Shown: positions 37,709-47,488, numbered from the stretch's first letter. The stretch is 64,000 nucleotides of DNA from Rhodoferax sp. (GCA_029865845.1 JARXAM010000023.1:50663-114662); one strand, 5' to 3'. Notes: generated by a model from the letters alone, not told the origin. Program-made: numbers and translations.

Positions 37709-38065
37709 ATGCCAAGTAGTTACACCTGTGGCGACATATTGCATGTCAACTTCCCCATGGCAGAGGGCGATAGCGCCATGGGGCAACCCCGCTTCAAGGC
37801 ACGCCCCGCACTGGTAGTGACCGATGCCGACAGCAACGGCGACTTTGTGATGGTGGCCGTTACCAGCAAGGCCCATCATGCCTACTGCACCGAGCTACAC
37901 GCCAGCGACTTGGCCAACGGTCAACTCCGGCAAACCTCGTACGTGCGCGCCGACAAGCTCTTCTCGGTCAACACCCAGGCGGTGCAGGCCAAACTGGCAG
38001 TTGCCAAACCTGATTTGGTAGCACGGGTTCGCAAACTTTTGTGTCCAGCTGTCGGCTGCAAATGA
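37709..38065 (+). CDS. PemK/MazF-like toxin-fold protein
   Basis: 118 residues. It begins [14 protein letters not shown] and has the MazF/PemK core [29 protein letters not shown], keeping the Arg after the first strands and the VTSK segment that hold the RNase active site in characterised members. [16 protein letters not shown] near the end also fits the family. It lies between the restriction nuclease (8 bp) and the methyltransferase (13 bp). No antitoxin-sized gene is adjacent. It may be a true RNase kept in check by the restriction system, or a repurposed fold. Confidence 0.85.
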   Translation: MPSSYTCGDILHVNFPMAEGDSAMGQPRFKARPALVVTDADSNGDFVMVAVTSKAHHAYCTELHASDLANGQLRQTSYVRADKLFSVNTQAVQAKLAVAKPDLVARVRKLLCPAVGCK

Positions 38066-38078
38066 AGGCGTAATACCC

Positions 38079-40754
38079 ATGGCCACCAAAAAACCATCCA
38101 CCTCTGCCACATCTCGCGCCAAAACACCCCGCGCAACCGCTGGCGAAACAGCGGTGGGCAGCAACAAACCTGTGGATGCCATCCGCCACAAGTTTGACCC
38201 CGACGACACCACCGCCCCTAAGCGCGTACACATCCCCAGCCGCGAAGAAGCAGGCCAAGAGGCCGATGCAGTACAGGGCTTGCCAACTATCAAAAATGTA
38301 GCGCTTAACCCAGTGACCACAAGGGGCCAAGACCCCGAGCTTTACTGGATGCACAAGTACGGCAGCGCCGACCAAGAGCGCGCGCTGCAAGTGGACATCC
38401 GCAGCCTCTACCGCCACGAACACATCGCGCCCGAGAAAGTCATGGCGCGGCTCTACCAGTTCAAAGAGCGTGATACGGCCCAAGACCAGTTGTTTGTGAA
38501 CGAACTCTTTGGCAACCCCCTGGCCATGGACGAGCTGGACAAACCCGGCAGCTACTACAAACACCCCGACAAATGGCAAAACCGCCTCATCCAGGGCGAC
38601 AGCCTGCTCACCATGACCAGCCTCTTGGAGCGCGAAGGCATGGCCGGCCAGGTGCAATGCATTTACATGGACCCGCCCTACGGCATCAAATACGGCAGCA
38701 ACTGGCAAATGCGGCTGAACGACCGCAACGTGAAAGACGGCGCGGACGAGAACCTGAGCGGCGAGCCCGAAGTCATCAAAGCCTTTCGCGACACCTGGGA
38801 GCTGGGCATTCACAGCTACCTGAGCTACCTGCGCGACAGATTGCTGGTGGCCAAAGACTTGCTATCCAACTCCGGCAGTTGCTTTGTGCAGATCAGCGAT
38901 GAGAACGTCCATCTGGTGCGTTGTTTGATGGATGAGGTGTTTGGTAGTGAGAATTTTGTAGCGCTCATCACGTTCAAAAAAACCGGTGGACAAACTTCAA
39001 ACTTACTTTCGCCAGTAAGTGACTATTTGGTTTGGTATGGGAAAGACGTTGAGCAGATCAAGTATCGCCAGCTATTTAAGGAAATCAAAGCCGGTGAAGG
39101 TCATAGCACAGGCGAGAGGTACGACCAAGCATTGCTCGTAGACGGCACAGTGGTAACGGCTGGATCACTAGACGATGTGCCGAAAGGGACACGTTTTTTT
39201 CGGCATGTCACGTTGTCCTCCAATCGACCCGCAAAAGAGCACGAAAAAATTGAGTTTGAATTTAAAGGTCGAAAGTTTCTCCCGCCTGCAAACAGAACGT
39301 GGACAACGACCGTTGAAGGTATGGGCAATTTGGTTAAGGCGGATCGAGTTCATGCTGGGGCAAAGAGTCTCAATTACGTCAAGTACCTCGATGATTTTCC
39401 GGCGTATCCAATTGGGAATTTATGGGAAGACGTTAGTGGAAGTGGGGAACGCCACTATGTTGTTCAGACGAGCCAACGGGTAATTGAGCGCTGTATCCTC
39501 ATGACCACCGACCCCGGCGACCTGGTGCTGGACCCCACCTGTGGCAGTGGCACCACCGCCCATGTGGCCGAGCAGTGGGGCCGGCGCTGGATTACCAGCG
39601 ACACCAGCCGCATTGCGCTCAACATTGCCAAGACCCGGCTCATGACCGCCACCTACCCTTGGTACAAGTTGGCCGACGTGGTGGGGCAAGATGTTCGCCA
39701 TGGCTTTGTCTATAAAACCGTGCCGCACATCACGCTCAAAAGCCTGGCCAACAACGAGCCGCCCGAGACCGAGACCCTGTTTGACCAACCCGAGCAAGAC
39801 AAAAAGAAGCTGCGCGTGGCTGGTCCCTTTACGGTGGAGACGCTGCAAAGCTTTGAGCCCCTGGCCCCCAGCCAGTTGGCTGCGGCCAATGCCGACATGG
39901 ACAATGTGCAGCGCTTTACCGAGCGCATTTATGAGCACCTGAAAACCGCAGGCATCAAGAACGGTGCCAAGAACGAAACGGCGGTGTTCAACCGCGTGGA
40001 CACCATCAACGATGCCGAGGGCGCCCTGCATGCCGAGGGCTGGTACGCCACGGCAGAGGGCGAACGCAAGGCCTACCTGTTCATTGGCCCGCAGTTTGGC
40101 AGCGTGAGCCGTGCGGCGGTGAATGCCGCCATCAAGGCCTGCAGCCGCCGGGCTGATGCGGATTGGCTCGTCATCTTGGGCTTTGCGTTTGAAAGCGATA
40201 TTGACAACCGCAACGTCACGCGCAAGGTGGGCAGCTTTGAAGTGACCAAGGCGCGCATGCATGACGACCTGATGCAAGACGGCTTGATCAAGAAAGACAA
40301 AAAAGCCGCCAGCTTTGTGACCATTGGCGAGCCCGATATTGGCCTAGTGCGTGCAGGAGGGGCTGGGCAGGGCGATACGGTGCAGGTGGAGATACGCGGC
40401 TTGGATATTTACGACCCGGTGAAAGACGAGGTGAAGGGCCGCAGCGTGGCCGACATTGCCTACTGGATGCTGGACGACGACTACAACGGCTCAGACTTTG
40501 TGCCCACGCAGGTGTTTTTCTGCGGCGGTGACAAGGATGAGTTTGACAAGTTCAAACGCGGCTTGCATTCCCTGGCCGTAGCCAGCACCAAGAAGGCGGC
40601 GGAGCGCACGCTCAAGATTGAGCTGGACGATGAAGCCTTTGAGCGTGTGTATGGCCACCTGTCGCACCCTGTGCCTGCCGCCAAAGGGCGCAAGCTGGCG
40701 GTGCGGGTGGTGAGTCAGTTTGGCGAAGAGAGCACCAAAGTGCTCACGCTGTAG
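38079..40754 (+). CDS. Site-specific DNA methyltransferase, beta-class (type III Mod-like)
   Basis: 891 residues. The catalytic motif [13 protein letters not shown] (DPPY at 198-201) precedes the SAM-binding motif [39 protein letters not shown] (about 483-520), the beta-class order used by type III Mod subunits; N6-adenine methylation is likely but N4-cytosine cannot be excluded. Between them, about residues 288-470, the DNA is AT-richer and of different codon use, probably the target-recognition region. A long C-terminal extension (to 891) exceeds usual Mod size. Partner of the upstream restriction protein; 13 bp after the PemK-like gene. Confidence 0.92.
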   Translation: MATKKPSTSATSRAKTPRATAGETAVGSNKPVDAIRHKFDPDDTTAPKRVHIPSREEAGQEADAVQGLPTIKNVALNPVTTRGQDPELYWMHKYGSADQERALQVDIRSLYRHEHIAPEKVMARLYQFKERDTAQDQLFVNELFGNPLAMDELDKPGSYYKHPDKWQNRLIQGDSLLTMTSLLEREGMAGQVQCIYMDPPYGIKYGSNWQMRLNDRNVKDGADENLSGEPEVIKAFRDTWELGIHSYLSYLRDRLLVAKDLLSNSGSCFVQISDENVHLVRCLMDEVFGSENFVALITFKKTGGQTSNLLSPVSDYLVWYGKDVEQIKYRQLFKEIKAGEGHSTGERYDQALLVDGTVVTAGSLDDVPKGTRFFRHVTLSSNRPAKEHEKIEFEFKGRKFLPPANRTWTTTVEGMGNLVKADRVHAGAKSLNYVKYLDDFPAYPIGNLWEDVSGSGERHYVVQTSQRVIERCILMTTDPGDLVLDPTCGSGTTAHVAEQWGRRWITSDTSRIALNIAKTRLMTATYPWYKLADVVGQDVRHGFVYKTVPHITLKSLANNEPPETETLFDQPEQDKKKLRVAGPFTVETLQSFEPLAPSQLAAANADMDNVQRFTERIYEHLKTAGIKNGAKNETAVFNRVDTINDAEGALHAEGWYATAEGERKAYLFIGPQFGSVSRAAVNAAIKACSRRADADWLVILGFAFESDIDNRNVTRKVGSFEVTKARMHDDLMQDGLIKKDKKAASFVTIGEPDIGLVRAGGAGQGDTVQVEIRGLDIYDPVKDEVKGRSVADIAYWMLDDDYNGSDFVPTQVFFCGGDKDEFDKFKRGLHSLAVASTKKAAERTLKIELDDEAFERVYGHLSHPVPAAKGRKLAVRVVSQFGEESTKVLTL

Positions 40755-40768
40755 GAGTGGTGGGCTGC

Positions 40769-42634
40769 ATGAACAGCGTAGTGCCTGAAATCACCGCCGC
40801 TTGGGCAGCTATCGACTGGGCCAGCGCCCTGTCAGACACCGCACTGTGTGACTTGGCAGGCGCGGGCGTGTTCCAGCGCGGACAGACTTACGCGGCCAGC
40901 GGCGCGGTGCAAGAGGCGGCGCTGGAGCCCCTGCAGGATGGCGGCGTTGAGTTTCGTGCCTGCGTCATGGGAACCCAGCCCTATACCTGCGAGGTGCAGC
41001 TCACGATAGCTGCCGAGGTACAGGGCGAATGCGATTGCCCGCATGCGCAAGACGGAAACTTTTGCAAGCACCAAGTGGCCTTGGCTTTGTTGTTGCGTGG
41101 TTTGCTGGGCGGCGCAGTGATTGAGCAAACCCCCGAAACACAAAAAAAGGTGGCCGCTGCCGCCAAACGTGCACAAACACAGGCCAAAAACCGGGATGCG
41201 CTGCACGCCTTTGTGCGCCGCCAAAGCGCCGCTGTGCTGGCCGAACGCCTGTTGCAATGGGCCGAACGTGACCGCAATTTACTCGCCGATCTGAAAGCTT
41301 GGGCCGCCCAAGCGCAAGCGGCGGATGACCCCAAAGCGTTGCGAACGGTGCTGGGCGAGCTGCTCAAGCACAGCGGTTTTTTGGACTGGCATGGCAGCGG
41401 GGTGTATGCGCGCCGTGCTGAAAAAGTTTTGCCCTTGCTGGAGCAGGCACTGGAGAAAGACCCCATCCAGGCGCGTAGCTTGTGCGACTATGCCTTGCGC
41501 CGCTTGTACAAGGTGGGGGAGCAAGCGGACGACTCCAACGGTGAGATCGGTGAGCTGATGGGCGGCGTGATGGGACTGCTGCTGCGCAGCTTGCAACTGG
41601 CCCCGCCCCCCGCACAGTGGGTGGATGACTGGTTTGCCTTGATGGAGGCCGACCCCTGGGGCCTGTGGCACGAGGACGCGGTGCTCAAGGTGGCAGGCTC
41701 TGCGGTGCAGCAACGCTTCAGCCAGCGCGTGCAAAAAGACTGGCTGGCGTGGGTAGGGGCGCATTCCCAAGATGCGACAACGCGTGCGGGCAAGAAGCAT
41801 GTGGCGGTGACAATGGGAGGGCGCTGGGACTATGAGCGCTCCAAGCTTCGCAAACGCTACTTGGAAGACCTGAAGCGCCAGGGCGATGTAATGGCGGTGA
41901 TAGAGGCCATGCGTACCTCCATGCATGAGGCGTATGAGCATGGCGAGCTGGTGGCCTATTGCGAATTGGTGGGCAAGATGCGCGAGGCATTGCAGTACGC
42001 ACAGGCTGCGTACAAACTGTTTCCGAATGACTGGCGCAGCGAGGCCGATGTGTTGCGCTGCTACGAGCGCGATGGCTGGGATGCTGAGGCGCTTTTCATC
42101 CGGCGCAAGCAGTTGGAAAAGAACCCCTCGTCGGAACATTTTCACGCTGTGCTGAAAGCCGCCCAAGCAGCGGGGCAGGATGTGCACACCTACCGCAATG
42201 CACTGTTTGCCTGGGCCGCAGAGCAAGAGTTGCACACCGAGCCCCGCGCACTGGTGGGCTACCAGCGGCGCATCGTGGCGCAAGCGGCGGGCCGTAATGT
42301 GAGTGTGCGGGTGGCATGGCTGCTGTCAGAAAAAGCGTGGGAGCAAGCGCTGCAGTTGGTGCAGCCCCCGCATGTGTGCGCGCCAGATTTGTTGCAAACC
42401 TTGGCCAAAAAGTTACCCAAAGCGCAGGCACCGCAAGCGGTGGCCCTGCTACAGCGGGTGTTTGCGGTGGCCATGCCTGGGGCCAGCACGCCCTACACCG
42501 ATGTGTTGGCACTGGTGGCCGATATGGCAGCCCGCATGGAGCGCGAGCCACGCAGCCACTGGCTTGCATGGCTGCGGGCCGAATACAAAGCGAAGCGCAA
42601 CTTCATCAAGGGGCTGGACGCTCTGCGTGCGTGA
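40769..42634 (+). CDS. SWIM zinc-finger protein
   Basis: 621 residues from the ATG at 40769, which has GGAG about 11 bases upstream; the track start is a GTG four codons earlier. The SWIM motif CxCx8CxH is clear: C88, C90, C99 and H101 in ECDCPHAQDGNFCKH. SWIM domains bind DNA or protein and often accompany SWI2/SNF2-type helicases. The rest is helical, repeat-like and probably forms an alpha-solenoid (for example YCELVGKMREALQYAQAAYKLFPNDWRSE). It lies 14 bp after the methyltransferase and is the last gene of the restriction operon. Function unknown. Confidence 0.85.
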   Translation: MNSVVPEITAAWAAIDWASALSDTALCDLAGAGVFQRGQTYAASGAVQEAALEPLQDGGVEFRACVMGTQPYTCEVQLTIAAEVQGECDCPHAQDGNFCKHQVALALLLRGLLGGAVIEQTPETQKKVAAAAKRAQTQAKNRDALHAFVRRQSAAVLAERLLQWAERDRNLLADLKAWAAQAQAADDPKALRTVLGELLKHSGFLDWHGSGVYARRAEKVLPLLEQALEKDPIQARSLCDYALRRLYKVGEQADDSNGEIGELMGGVMGLLLRSLQLAPPPAQWVDDWFALMEADPWGLWHEDAVLKVAGSAVQQRFSQRVQKDWLAWVGAHSQDATTRAGKKHVAVTMGGRWDYERSKLRKRYLEDLKRQGDVMAVIEAMRTSMHEAYEHGELVAYCELVGKMREALQYAQAAYKLFPNDWRSEADVLRCYERDGWDAEALFIRRKQLEKNPSSEHFHAVLKAAQAAGQDVHTYRNALFAWAAEQELHTEPRALVGYQRRIVAQAAGRNVSVRVAWLLSEKAWEQALQLVQPPHVCAPDLLQTLAKKLPKAQAPQAVALLQRVFAVAMPGASTPYTDVLALVADMAARMEREPRSHWLAWLRAEYKAKRNFIKGLDALRA

Positions 42635-42712
42635 ACAGAATGCATGCGGCCCGCAGGAGGGAATGTGGGGATAATTCGCCCTCTGCTTTTCGGTTTCATC
42701 ACTCCACACCCC

Positions 42713-43618
42713 ATGACTTCAGCTTTGCACACCTCCGCTTTGTCCCTTCCCTTGCTTGCCCGTGGCAAGGTGCGTGATAACTATGCGGTGGGTGAAGACC
42801 GCATCCTGATGGTGGCCAGCGACCGGCTGTCTGCCTTTGACGTGATCATGGGCGAGCCCATTCCGGGCAAAGGCGCGTTGCTGACCCAAATGGCCCTGTT
42901 CTGGTTTGACAAGCTGGGCAAAAACGGCGCAGACGTGTGCCCCAATCACCTCACCGGCGAAGCCCCGGAGAGCGTGGTTACACCCGCAGAGATTCCCCAG
43001 GTCACCGGGCGCTCGATGCTGGTCAAGCGCCTCAAGCCACTGCCCGTAGAGGCGGTAGTGCGCGGCTATTTGGCCGGCAGCGGTTGGAAGGAATACCAGC
43101 ACAACGGCGCGGTCTGCGGGGTGCCCTTGCCTGCGGGCCTGCAGAACGCCAGTAAATTACTTGCGCCCATCTATACGCCAGCGGCTAAGGCGGCCGTGGG
43201 TGATCACGACGAGAACATCACGTTCGAGAAAACGGTGGAGATGATTGGCCTGGACTTGGCCACCCGCGTGCGCGACCTCAGTATCCAGATCTATCAGGTC
43301 GCTGCGGAGTTCGCCCTGACCAAAGGGATCATCATTGCCGACACCAAGTTCGAGTTCGGCTTGGACCGGGACGGCACGCTGACCCTGATGGACGAGGTGC
43401 TCACCCCAGACTCCAGCCGCTACTGGCCAGTGGAAAGCTACCAGGTGGGCACCAACCCCCCCAGCTACGACAAGCAGTTTGTGCGCGATTGGCTGGAGCA
43501 AGCGTTGGTGGACGGAAAGCCCTGGGACAAGACGCCGCCCGCGCCCCGTGTACCCCGCGACGTGATCGAGAAAACGGCGGCCAAGTACCGCGAAGCGCTC
43601 ACCCGGCTGACGACCTGA
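42713..43618 (+). CDS. purC: Phosphoribosylaminoimidazole-succinocarboxamide synthase
   Basis: 301 residues from the ATG at 42713; the track start is 23 codons early. Motifs: [73 protein letters not shown] and [14 protein letters not shown]. Of the yeast Ade1-like, longer SAICAR synthase class. Converts CAIR plus aspartate to SAICAR in purine synthesis. GATAAT at 42670-42675 is a possible -10, and no Shine-Dalgarno is evident. It resumes the housekeeping order interrupted by the restriction island. Confidence 0.97.
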   Translation: MTSALHTSALSLPLLARGKVRDNYAVGEDRILMVASDRLSAFDVIMGEPIPGKGALLTQMALFWFDKLGKNGADVCPNHLTGEAPESVVTPAEIPQVTGRSMLVKRLKPLPVEAVVRGYLAGSGWKEYQHNGAVCGVPLPAGLQNASKLLAPIYTPAAKAAVGDHDENITFEKTVEMIGLDLATRVRDLSIQIYQVAAEFALTKGIIIADTKFEFGLDRDGTLTLMDEVLTPDSSRYWPVESYQVGTNPPSYDKQFVRDWLEQALVDGKPWDKTPPAPRVPRDVIEKTAAKYREALTRLTT

Positions 43619-43624
43619 CGCGGC

Positions 43625-43642
43625 CCCGGTGTCACAACCGGG
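43625..43642 (+). other. Hairpin after purC
   Basis: CCCGGT-GTCACA-ACCGGG forms a 6-bp stem just past the purC stop. No T-run follows, so it is a weak terminator candidate at best. The 88-bp gap also holds the AAGGAG ribosome site of the next gene. Confidence 0.3.
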
Positions 43643-43706
43643 TACCACCACGCGCGGCGAGCCTCGCCCAACAATGGATCTCCCAACCCACAACAAGGAG
43701 AGAGAC

Positions 43707-44288
43707 ATGGCGGGCAAGAAAATTTTGATGATTTGCGGTGACTACTGCGAAGACTACGAGACCATGGTGCCTTTTCAAGCATTGCTGGCCGTGGGCCATA
43801 CCGTGCATGCGGTGTGCCCCGAAAAAAAATCGGGCGACCAGATCAAGACGGCCATCCATGACTTTGAAGGGGCCCAGACGTACAGCGAAAAGCCGGGGCA
43901 CAACTTTGCCCTCAATGCGACCTTCGCCGACATTCGCGCCTCGGACTACGACGCCTTGGTACTCCCCGGAGGCCGGGGCCCTGAATACCTGCGCACCTAC
44001 CCCGCTGTGGTGGCTGCCGTGCGCCATTTTTTTGATACCAACAAACCCGTGGCCGCCATCTGCCACGCAGCCCAGTTGCTGGCGGGTGCCAACGTGCTTG
44101 CGGGACGCCACTGCGCGGCCTATCCGGCGTGCCAGGTCGAGGTGGAAATGGCGGGTGCAAGCTATGCCGCCATTGCCGTGGACAGTGCCGTCACGGACGG
44201 CAACCTGGTGACAGCGCCCGCGTGGCCCGCGCACCCGGCATGGATTGCGCAGTTTCTTGCGCTGCTGGGTACGCGTATCTCCCATTGA
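43707..44288 (+). CDS. DJ-1/PfpI family protein
   Basis: 193 residues from the ATG at 43707, with AAGGAG upstream; the track start is early. The fold is indicated by KILMICGDYCEDYETMVPFQAL, YDALVLPGGRGPEYL and the nucleophile elbow AAICHAAQLL with Cys119-His120. The family includes glyoxalases, deglycases and chaperone-like proteins; substrate cannot be told from sequence. Lies between purC and a ribbon-helix-helix gene, with its own ribosome site. Confidence 0.9.
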   Translation: MAGKKILMICGDYCEDYETMVPFQALLAVGHTVHAVCPEKKSGDQIKTAIHDFEGAQTYSEKPGHNFALNATFADIRASDYDALVLPGGRGPEYLRTYPAVVAAVRHFFDTNKPVAAICHAAQLLAGANVLAGRHCAAYPACQVEVEMAGASYAAIAVDSAVTDGNLVTAPAWPAHPAWIAQFLALLGTRISH

Positions 44289-44341
44289 CCGGACGTGGGG
44301 TGTCCGCACACCATGGGGCACCCCTACCGTCGGAGACAACC

Positions 44342-44719
44342 ATGTGCCAAGTCTTTGTCAGCGCCGACCCCGGCCTGTATGCCAGCAAAGCCCGCTCCGT
44401 GCGCCTGCACGGCGTGGCCACCAGCATCAAACTCGAAAACCTCTTTTGGCAGGTGCTTGAAGAGATTGCGCAGCGGGACGGCATGGGCGTGCCCCAGCTC
44501 TGCACCAAGCTCTACGACGAGCTGGTGAGCGAGCGTGGTGAAGTGGACAACTTCGCCTCGTTCCTGCGGGTGTGCTGTGGGCGGTACATGGCGCTTCAAT
44601 TGAGCGGCGGCATACCGCAGGACGCCAGCATCCCCATTGCCAGCCTCAATGCACGCTCTGTGCTTGCCACCGAGCGCAAGGGCACAGCGCACCACGGGCT
44701 GCATGTGCGTGCGGCATAG
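44342..44719 (+). CDS. Ribbon-helix-helix (RHH_4-like) DNA-binding protein
   Basis: 125 residues from the ATG at 44342; the track's longer frame (44129) overlaps the PfpI gene. RSVRLHGVATSIKLENLFWQVLEEIAQRDGMGVPQLCTKLYDEL fits the RHH_4 pattern: a beta strand with alternating residues followed by two helices. The C-terminal ~40 residues look disordered. Such proteins are probably small regulators. Located 53 bp after the PfpI gene and convergent with the YbbN-like gene. Confidence 0.75.
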   Translation: MCQVFVSADPGLYASKARSVRLHGVATSIKLENLFWQVLEEIAQRDGMGVPQLCTKLYDELVSERGEVDNFASFLRVCCGRYMALQLSGGIPQDASIPIASLNARSVLATERKGTAHHGLHVRAA

Positions 44720-44744
44720 TGCGAAGGGTAGGGCGCTGTCGCCT

Positions 44745-45701
44745 TTAGTTCAGCGCCATGCTGAGTTTGCGGCGGTAGCTGGCCACTAGCTGGGCTTGCG
44801 GGTCTTGTTCGGCAACCACTTTGCCCAGCACCTCAATACCACCGGCCGCCTTGTTGGCCGCAGCCGGATCGGCTTTGGGTTTGGGGGGCGTCAGCAATTC
44901 GAGGATGGCGACAAAGGTCTTGCGGGGCACCTCGCCGTTCCACGCCTTGTCGCGCATGATGATTTCCAGCAACTCGTCCATCGCGCCCGTCCAGTCGCCG
45001 CCCACCATCAGCACGCGGGCTTTGGCCAAGCGGGTGTCAAAGTCGCGCTTGTTGGCGGCAATCAGTTCGTCAAACTGGGCCGGGGTCCACAGGCCCTTGT
45101 CGTCCGTCAGTGCAAACTTGATCGCATCCAAAAACTGCGCCAAGGCCTCGAAGCGTTGTTGCTTGGGGATGTAAGCCAGCGTCGGGGCCAGAGCGGCCTC
45201 GGCGTCTTCGATCATGTCGCTTTCAATCAGCAGCTTGACGTAGTCATAGCGCGCGTCGTCGTTGCCGGGGTTCAGGGTCAGGGCTTCGTGCAGCTTTTGC
45301 AATGCCGCGTGCGGATCGCCCGCCTCCGCCAGTGACTGCGCATCTTCGACATCGGCCTCGGCCTCCAGCACGTTTTCTGAGGGGACGTGCTTGTCCAAAA
45401 ACTCGGTGAGCTTGCTCTCGGGTACCGCACCCATGAAGCCGTCGGCCGGCTTGCCATTGATCATTAACACGCAGGTGGGAATGCTGCGGATGCCGAAAGC
45501 TTGGGCCAGTTGTTGTTCTTGGTCGGAGTCAATTTTCACCAGCTTGAAGCGGCCGCCGTAGTCGGCTTCTACCTTTTCCAGCAGTGGCCCCAGCGTTTTG
45601 CAAGGCCCGCACCAAGGCGCCCAGAAATCGACCAAAACGGGCACCTGGTGTGAGGCGGCGATGACTTCGGTTTCGAAGTTTTCTAGGGTGACGTCGATCA
45701 T
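44745..45701 (-). CDS. YbbN/CnoX-like thioredoxin with TPR region
   Basis: 318 residues. The N-terminal thioredoxin domain (about 1-110) has VDFWAPWCGPCKTLGPLL with an intact CxxC (C31, C34) and the cis-Pro in RSIPTCVL. The rest is a tetratricopeptide-like region (LAEAGDPHAALQKLHEALTLNPGNDDARY; AWNGEVPRKTFVAILELL). E. coli YbbN/CnoX has an SxxC in place of CxxC, so this form is probably redox-active as well as chaperone-like. Divergent from purE with only 37 bp between starts. Confidence 0.9.
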   Translation of the reverse strand: MIDVTLENFETEVIAASHQVPVLVDFWAPWCGPCKTLGPLLEKVEADYGGRFKLVKIDSDQEQQLAQAFGIRSIPTCVLMINGKPADGFMGAVPESKLTEFLDKHVPSENVLEAEADVEDAQSLAEAGDPHAALQKLHEALTLNPGNDDARYDYVKLLIESDMIEDAEAALAPTLAYIPKQQRFEALAQFLDAIKFALTDDKGLWTPAQFDELIAANKRDFDTRLAKARVLMVGGDWTGAMDELLEIIMRDKAWNGEVPRKTFVAILELLTPPKPKADPAAANKAAGGIEVLGKVVAEQDPQAQLVASYRRKLSMALN

Positions 45702-45726
45702 GGGAGGTTAGCTCGGGGTGAAAAAG

Positions 45727-45732
45727 TAAAAT
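45727..45732 (+). promoter_or_regulatory. Putative -10 for a leaderless purE transcript
   Basis: TAAAAT ends exactly six bases before the purE ATG, so +1 would fall on the start codon. No Shine-Dalgarno is present. No consensus -35 is evident in the 37-bp divergent gap with the YbbN-like gene. Confidence 0.4.
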
Positions 45733-45738
45733 TCAACA

Positions 45739-46242
45739 ATGAAATCAATTCAAATCGGCGTCGTCATGGGTTCCAACTCGGATTGGGACACCATGCAACA
45801 CGCAGTCCAGATTCTCCAACAGTTTGGTATCGGCTTTGAGGCGCGCGTCATTTCCGCCCACCGCATGCCCGACGACATGTTCCGCTACGCCGAGTCCGCT
45901 GTGGGCCGGGGCCTGAAGGCCATCATCGCAGGGGCCGGCGGCGCAGCCCACCTGCCCGGCATGCTGGCGGCCAAAACCACGGTGCCCGTGCTGGGCGTGC
46001 CAGTGCAGAGCAAAGCGCTGTCGGGGGTAGATTCTTTGCACAGCATTGTGCAAATGCCCAAGGGTATTCCGGTGGCCACTTTTGCCATTGGCAACGCGGG
46101 TGCGGCGAACGCAGCCCTGTTTGCCGTGGCGCTCTTGGCCAACGAAAGCCCTGCGCTACGCAGTGCGCTGGACGCGTTTCGCGCCGACCAGACCGACACC
46201 GCCCGCAACATGACCCTGCCGGTGACCGGCAGCGACGCGTAA
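45739..46242 (+). CDS. purE: N5-carboxyaminoimidazole ribonucleotide mutase
   Basis: 167 residues. [20 protein letters not shown] and [15 protein letters not shown] are the conserved nucleotide-binding blocks; [25 protein letters not shown] and [30 protein letters not shown] complete the class I PurE core. Interconverts N5-CAIR (made by PurK) and CAIR (used by PurC). Overlaps purK by one base (TAATG), so the two are coupled. Divergent from the YbbN-like gene. Confidence 0.98.
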   Translation: MKSIQIGVVMGSNSDWDTMQHAVQILQQFGIGFEARVISAHRMPDDMFRYAESAVGRGLKAIIAGAGGAAHLPGMLAAKTTVPVLGVPVQSKALSGVDSLHSIVQMPKGIPVATFAIGNAGAANAALFAVALLANESPALRSALDAFRADQTDTARNMTLPVTGSDA

Positions 46243-47462
46243 TGGGCGCACCGGCAAGGCCCACCGGCGGGCTGGGCAGCTCCAATGAGATGACGCTGGG
46301 CGTCATGGGCGGTGGTCAGTTGGGCCGCATGTTTGCCCATGCTGCGCAGCAGATGGGTTTTTTTACCGCTGTGCTGGACCCGGATGCCACCAGTCCGGCT
46401 GGGCGCATCAGCCACCACCATGTGCAGACGGCCTACACCGATGCCGATGGATTGGCACGGCTCGCGTCGGTGTCCGCGGCCATCACCACCGAGTTCGAGA
46501 ACGTGCCGGCCCAGGCGCTGAACCAACTCGCGCGCACCCGCCCGGTGTCGCCCAGTGGTGCTGCCGTTGCAATAGCCCAAGACCGCGCGGCCGAGAAGGC
46601 GCACTTTGTGCGATGCGGCGTGCCCTGTGCGCCCTATGCCGTGATACAGACGGCTGAACAATTGGCCGCCGTGGTGGATGCCGAGGCCAGCGCCGCGCAG
46701 GGCTTGCTGTTGCCCGGCATTTTGAAGACCGCCCGCATGGGCTATGACGGCAAAGGCCAGGTGCGTGTCACCACGCCGGCTGAACTGGTGGCTGCCTGGG
46801 CCGCCTTGAAGCAGGTGCCGTGTGTGTTGGAAAAAATGCTGCCCCTGCAGTGGGAGTGCAGTGTCATCGTCGCGCGCGGCGCGGACGGCACCTGCGTGAA
46901 CCTGCCGGTGCAGCGCAATTTGCACCGTGACGGAATTTTGGCGGTTACCGAGGTGTACGAAGGCAATGTGCCCCAGGCGCTGGCCCAGCGTGCGGTAGCG
47001 GCTGCGACATCGATCGCACAGGGTGTGGACTACGTGGGTGTGCTGTGTGTGGAATTTTTTGTGCTGGACGAATCCCACCCCGCCGCCGCAGGCTTGGGTG
47101 GACTGGTGGTCAACGAGATGGCCCCCCGCCCCCACAACAGCGGCCACTACAGCATGGACGCCTGCGACGTATCGCAGTTCCACCTGCAGGTGCGCACGCT
47201 GGCCGGTTTGCCGCTGGTGCAGCCGCGCCAGCACAGCCCGGCCATCATGCTCAATCTGTTGGGCGAGGTGTGGCCCGAAGGCGGCGTGCCTGACTGGGCG
47301 GCCGTGCTCGCGCTGCCCGGTACCCACTTGCACCTGTATGGCAAGCTGGACGCCAAAAAAGGCCGCAAGATGGGCCACCTCAACATCACCGGTGCCACCA
47401 TCGAACAGGTGCGCGCCACTGCACTGGAGGCGGCCCGCATTTTGGGCATTGCCGCGTTTTGA
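46242..47462 (+). CDS. purK: N5-carboxyaminoimidazole ribonucleotide synthase
   Basis: 406 residues; an in-frame ATG at 46290 (MTLGVMGGG) is an alternative start. The N-terminal Rossmann segment MTLGVMGGGQLGRMFAHAAQQMG is followed by the ATP-grasp domain (GILKTARMGYDGKGQVRV, VLEKMLPLQWECSVIVARG, CVEFFVLDE, VNEMAPRPHNSGHYSMDAC). Uses ATP and bicarbonate to make N5-CAIR. Shares one base with purE and is followed by the Sua5/TsaC-type gene. Confidence 0.97.
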   Translation: MGAPARPTGGLGSSNEMTLGVMGGGQLGRMFAHAAQQMGFFTAVLDPDATSPAGRISHHHVQTAYTDADGLARLASVSAAITTEFENVPAQALNQLARTRPVSPSGAAVAIAQDRAAEKAHFVRCGVPCAPYAVIQTAEQLAAVVDAEASAAQGLLLPGILKTARMGYDGKGQVRVTTPAELVAAWAALKQVPCVLEKMLPLQWECSVIVARGADGTCVNLPVQRNLHRDGILAVTEVYEGNVPQALAQRAVAAATSIAQGVDYVGVLCVEFFVLDESHPAAAGLGGLVVNEMAPRPHNSGHYSMDACDVSQFHLQVRTLAGLPLVQPRQHSPAIMLNLLGEVWPEGGVPDWAAVLALPGTHLHLYGKLDAKKGRKMGHLNITGATIEQVRATALEAARILGIAAF

Positions 47463-47488
47463 ATGCCCGCTACTCCGTTGCCCCGCGC

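Noticed and set aside
38280-38315. Stretch in the Mod gene (tatcaaaaatgtagcgctt) resembling a Comamonadaceae intergenic repeat
   Set aside because: The resemblance is from memory, only one copy is seen and it reads through as coding; not enough to call a repeat.
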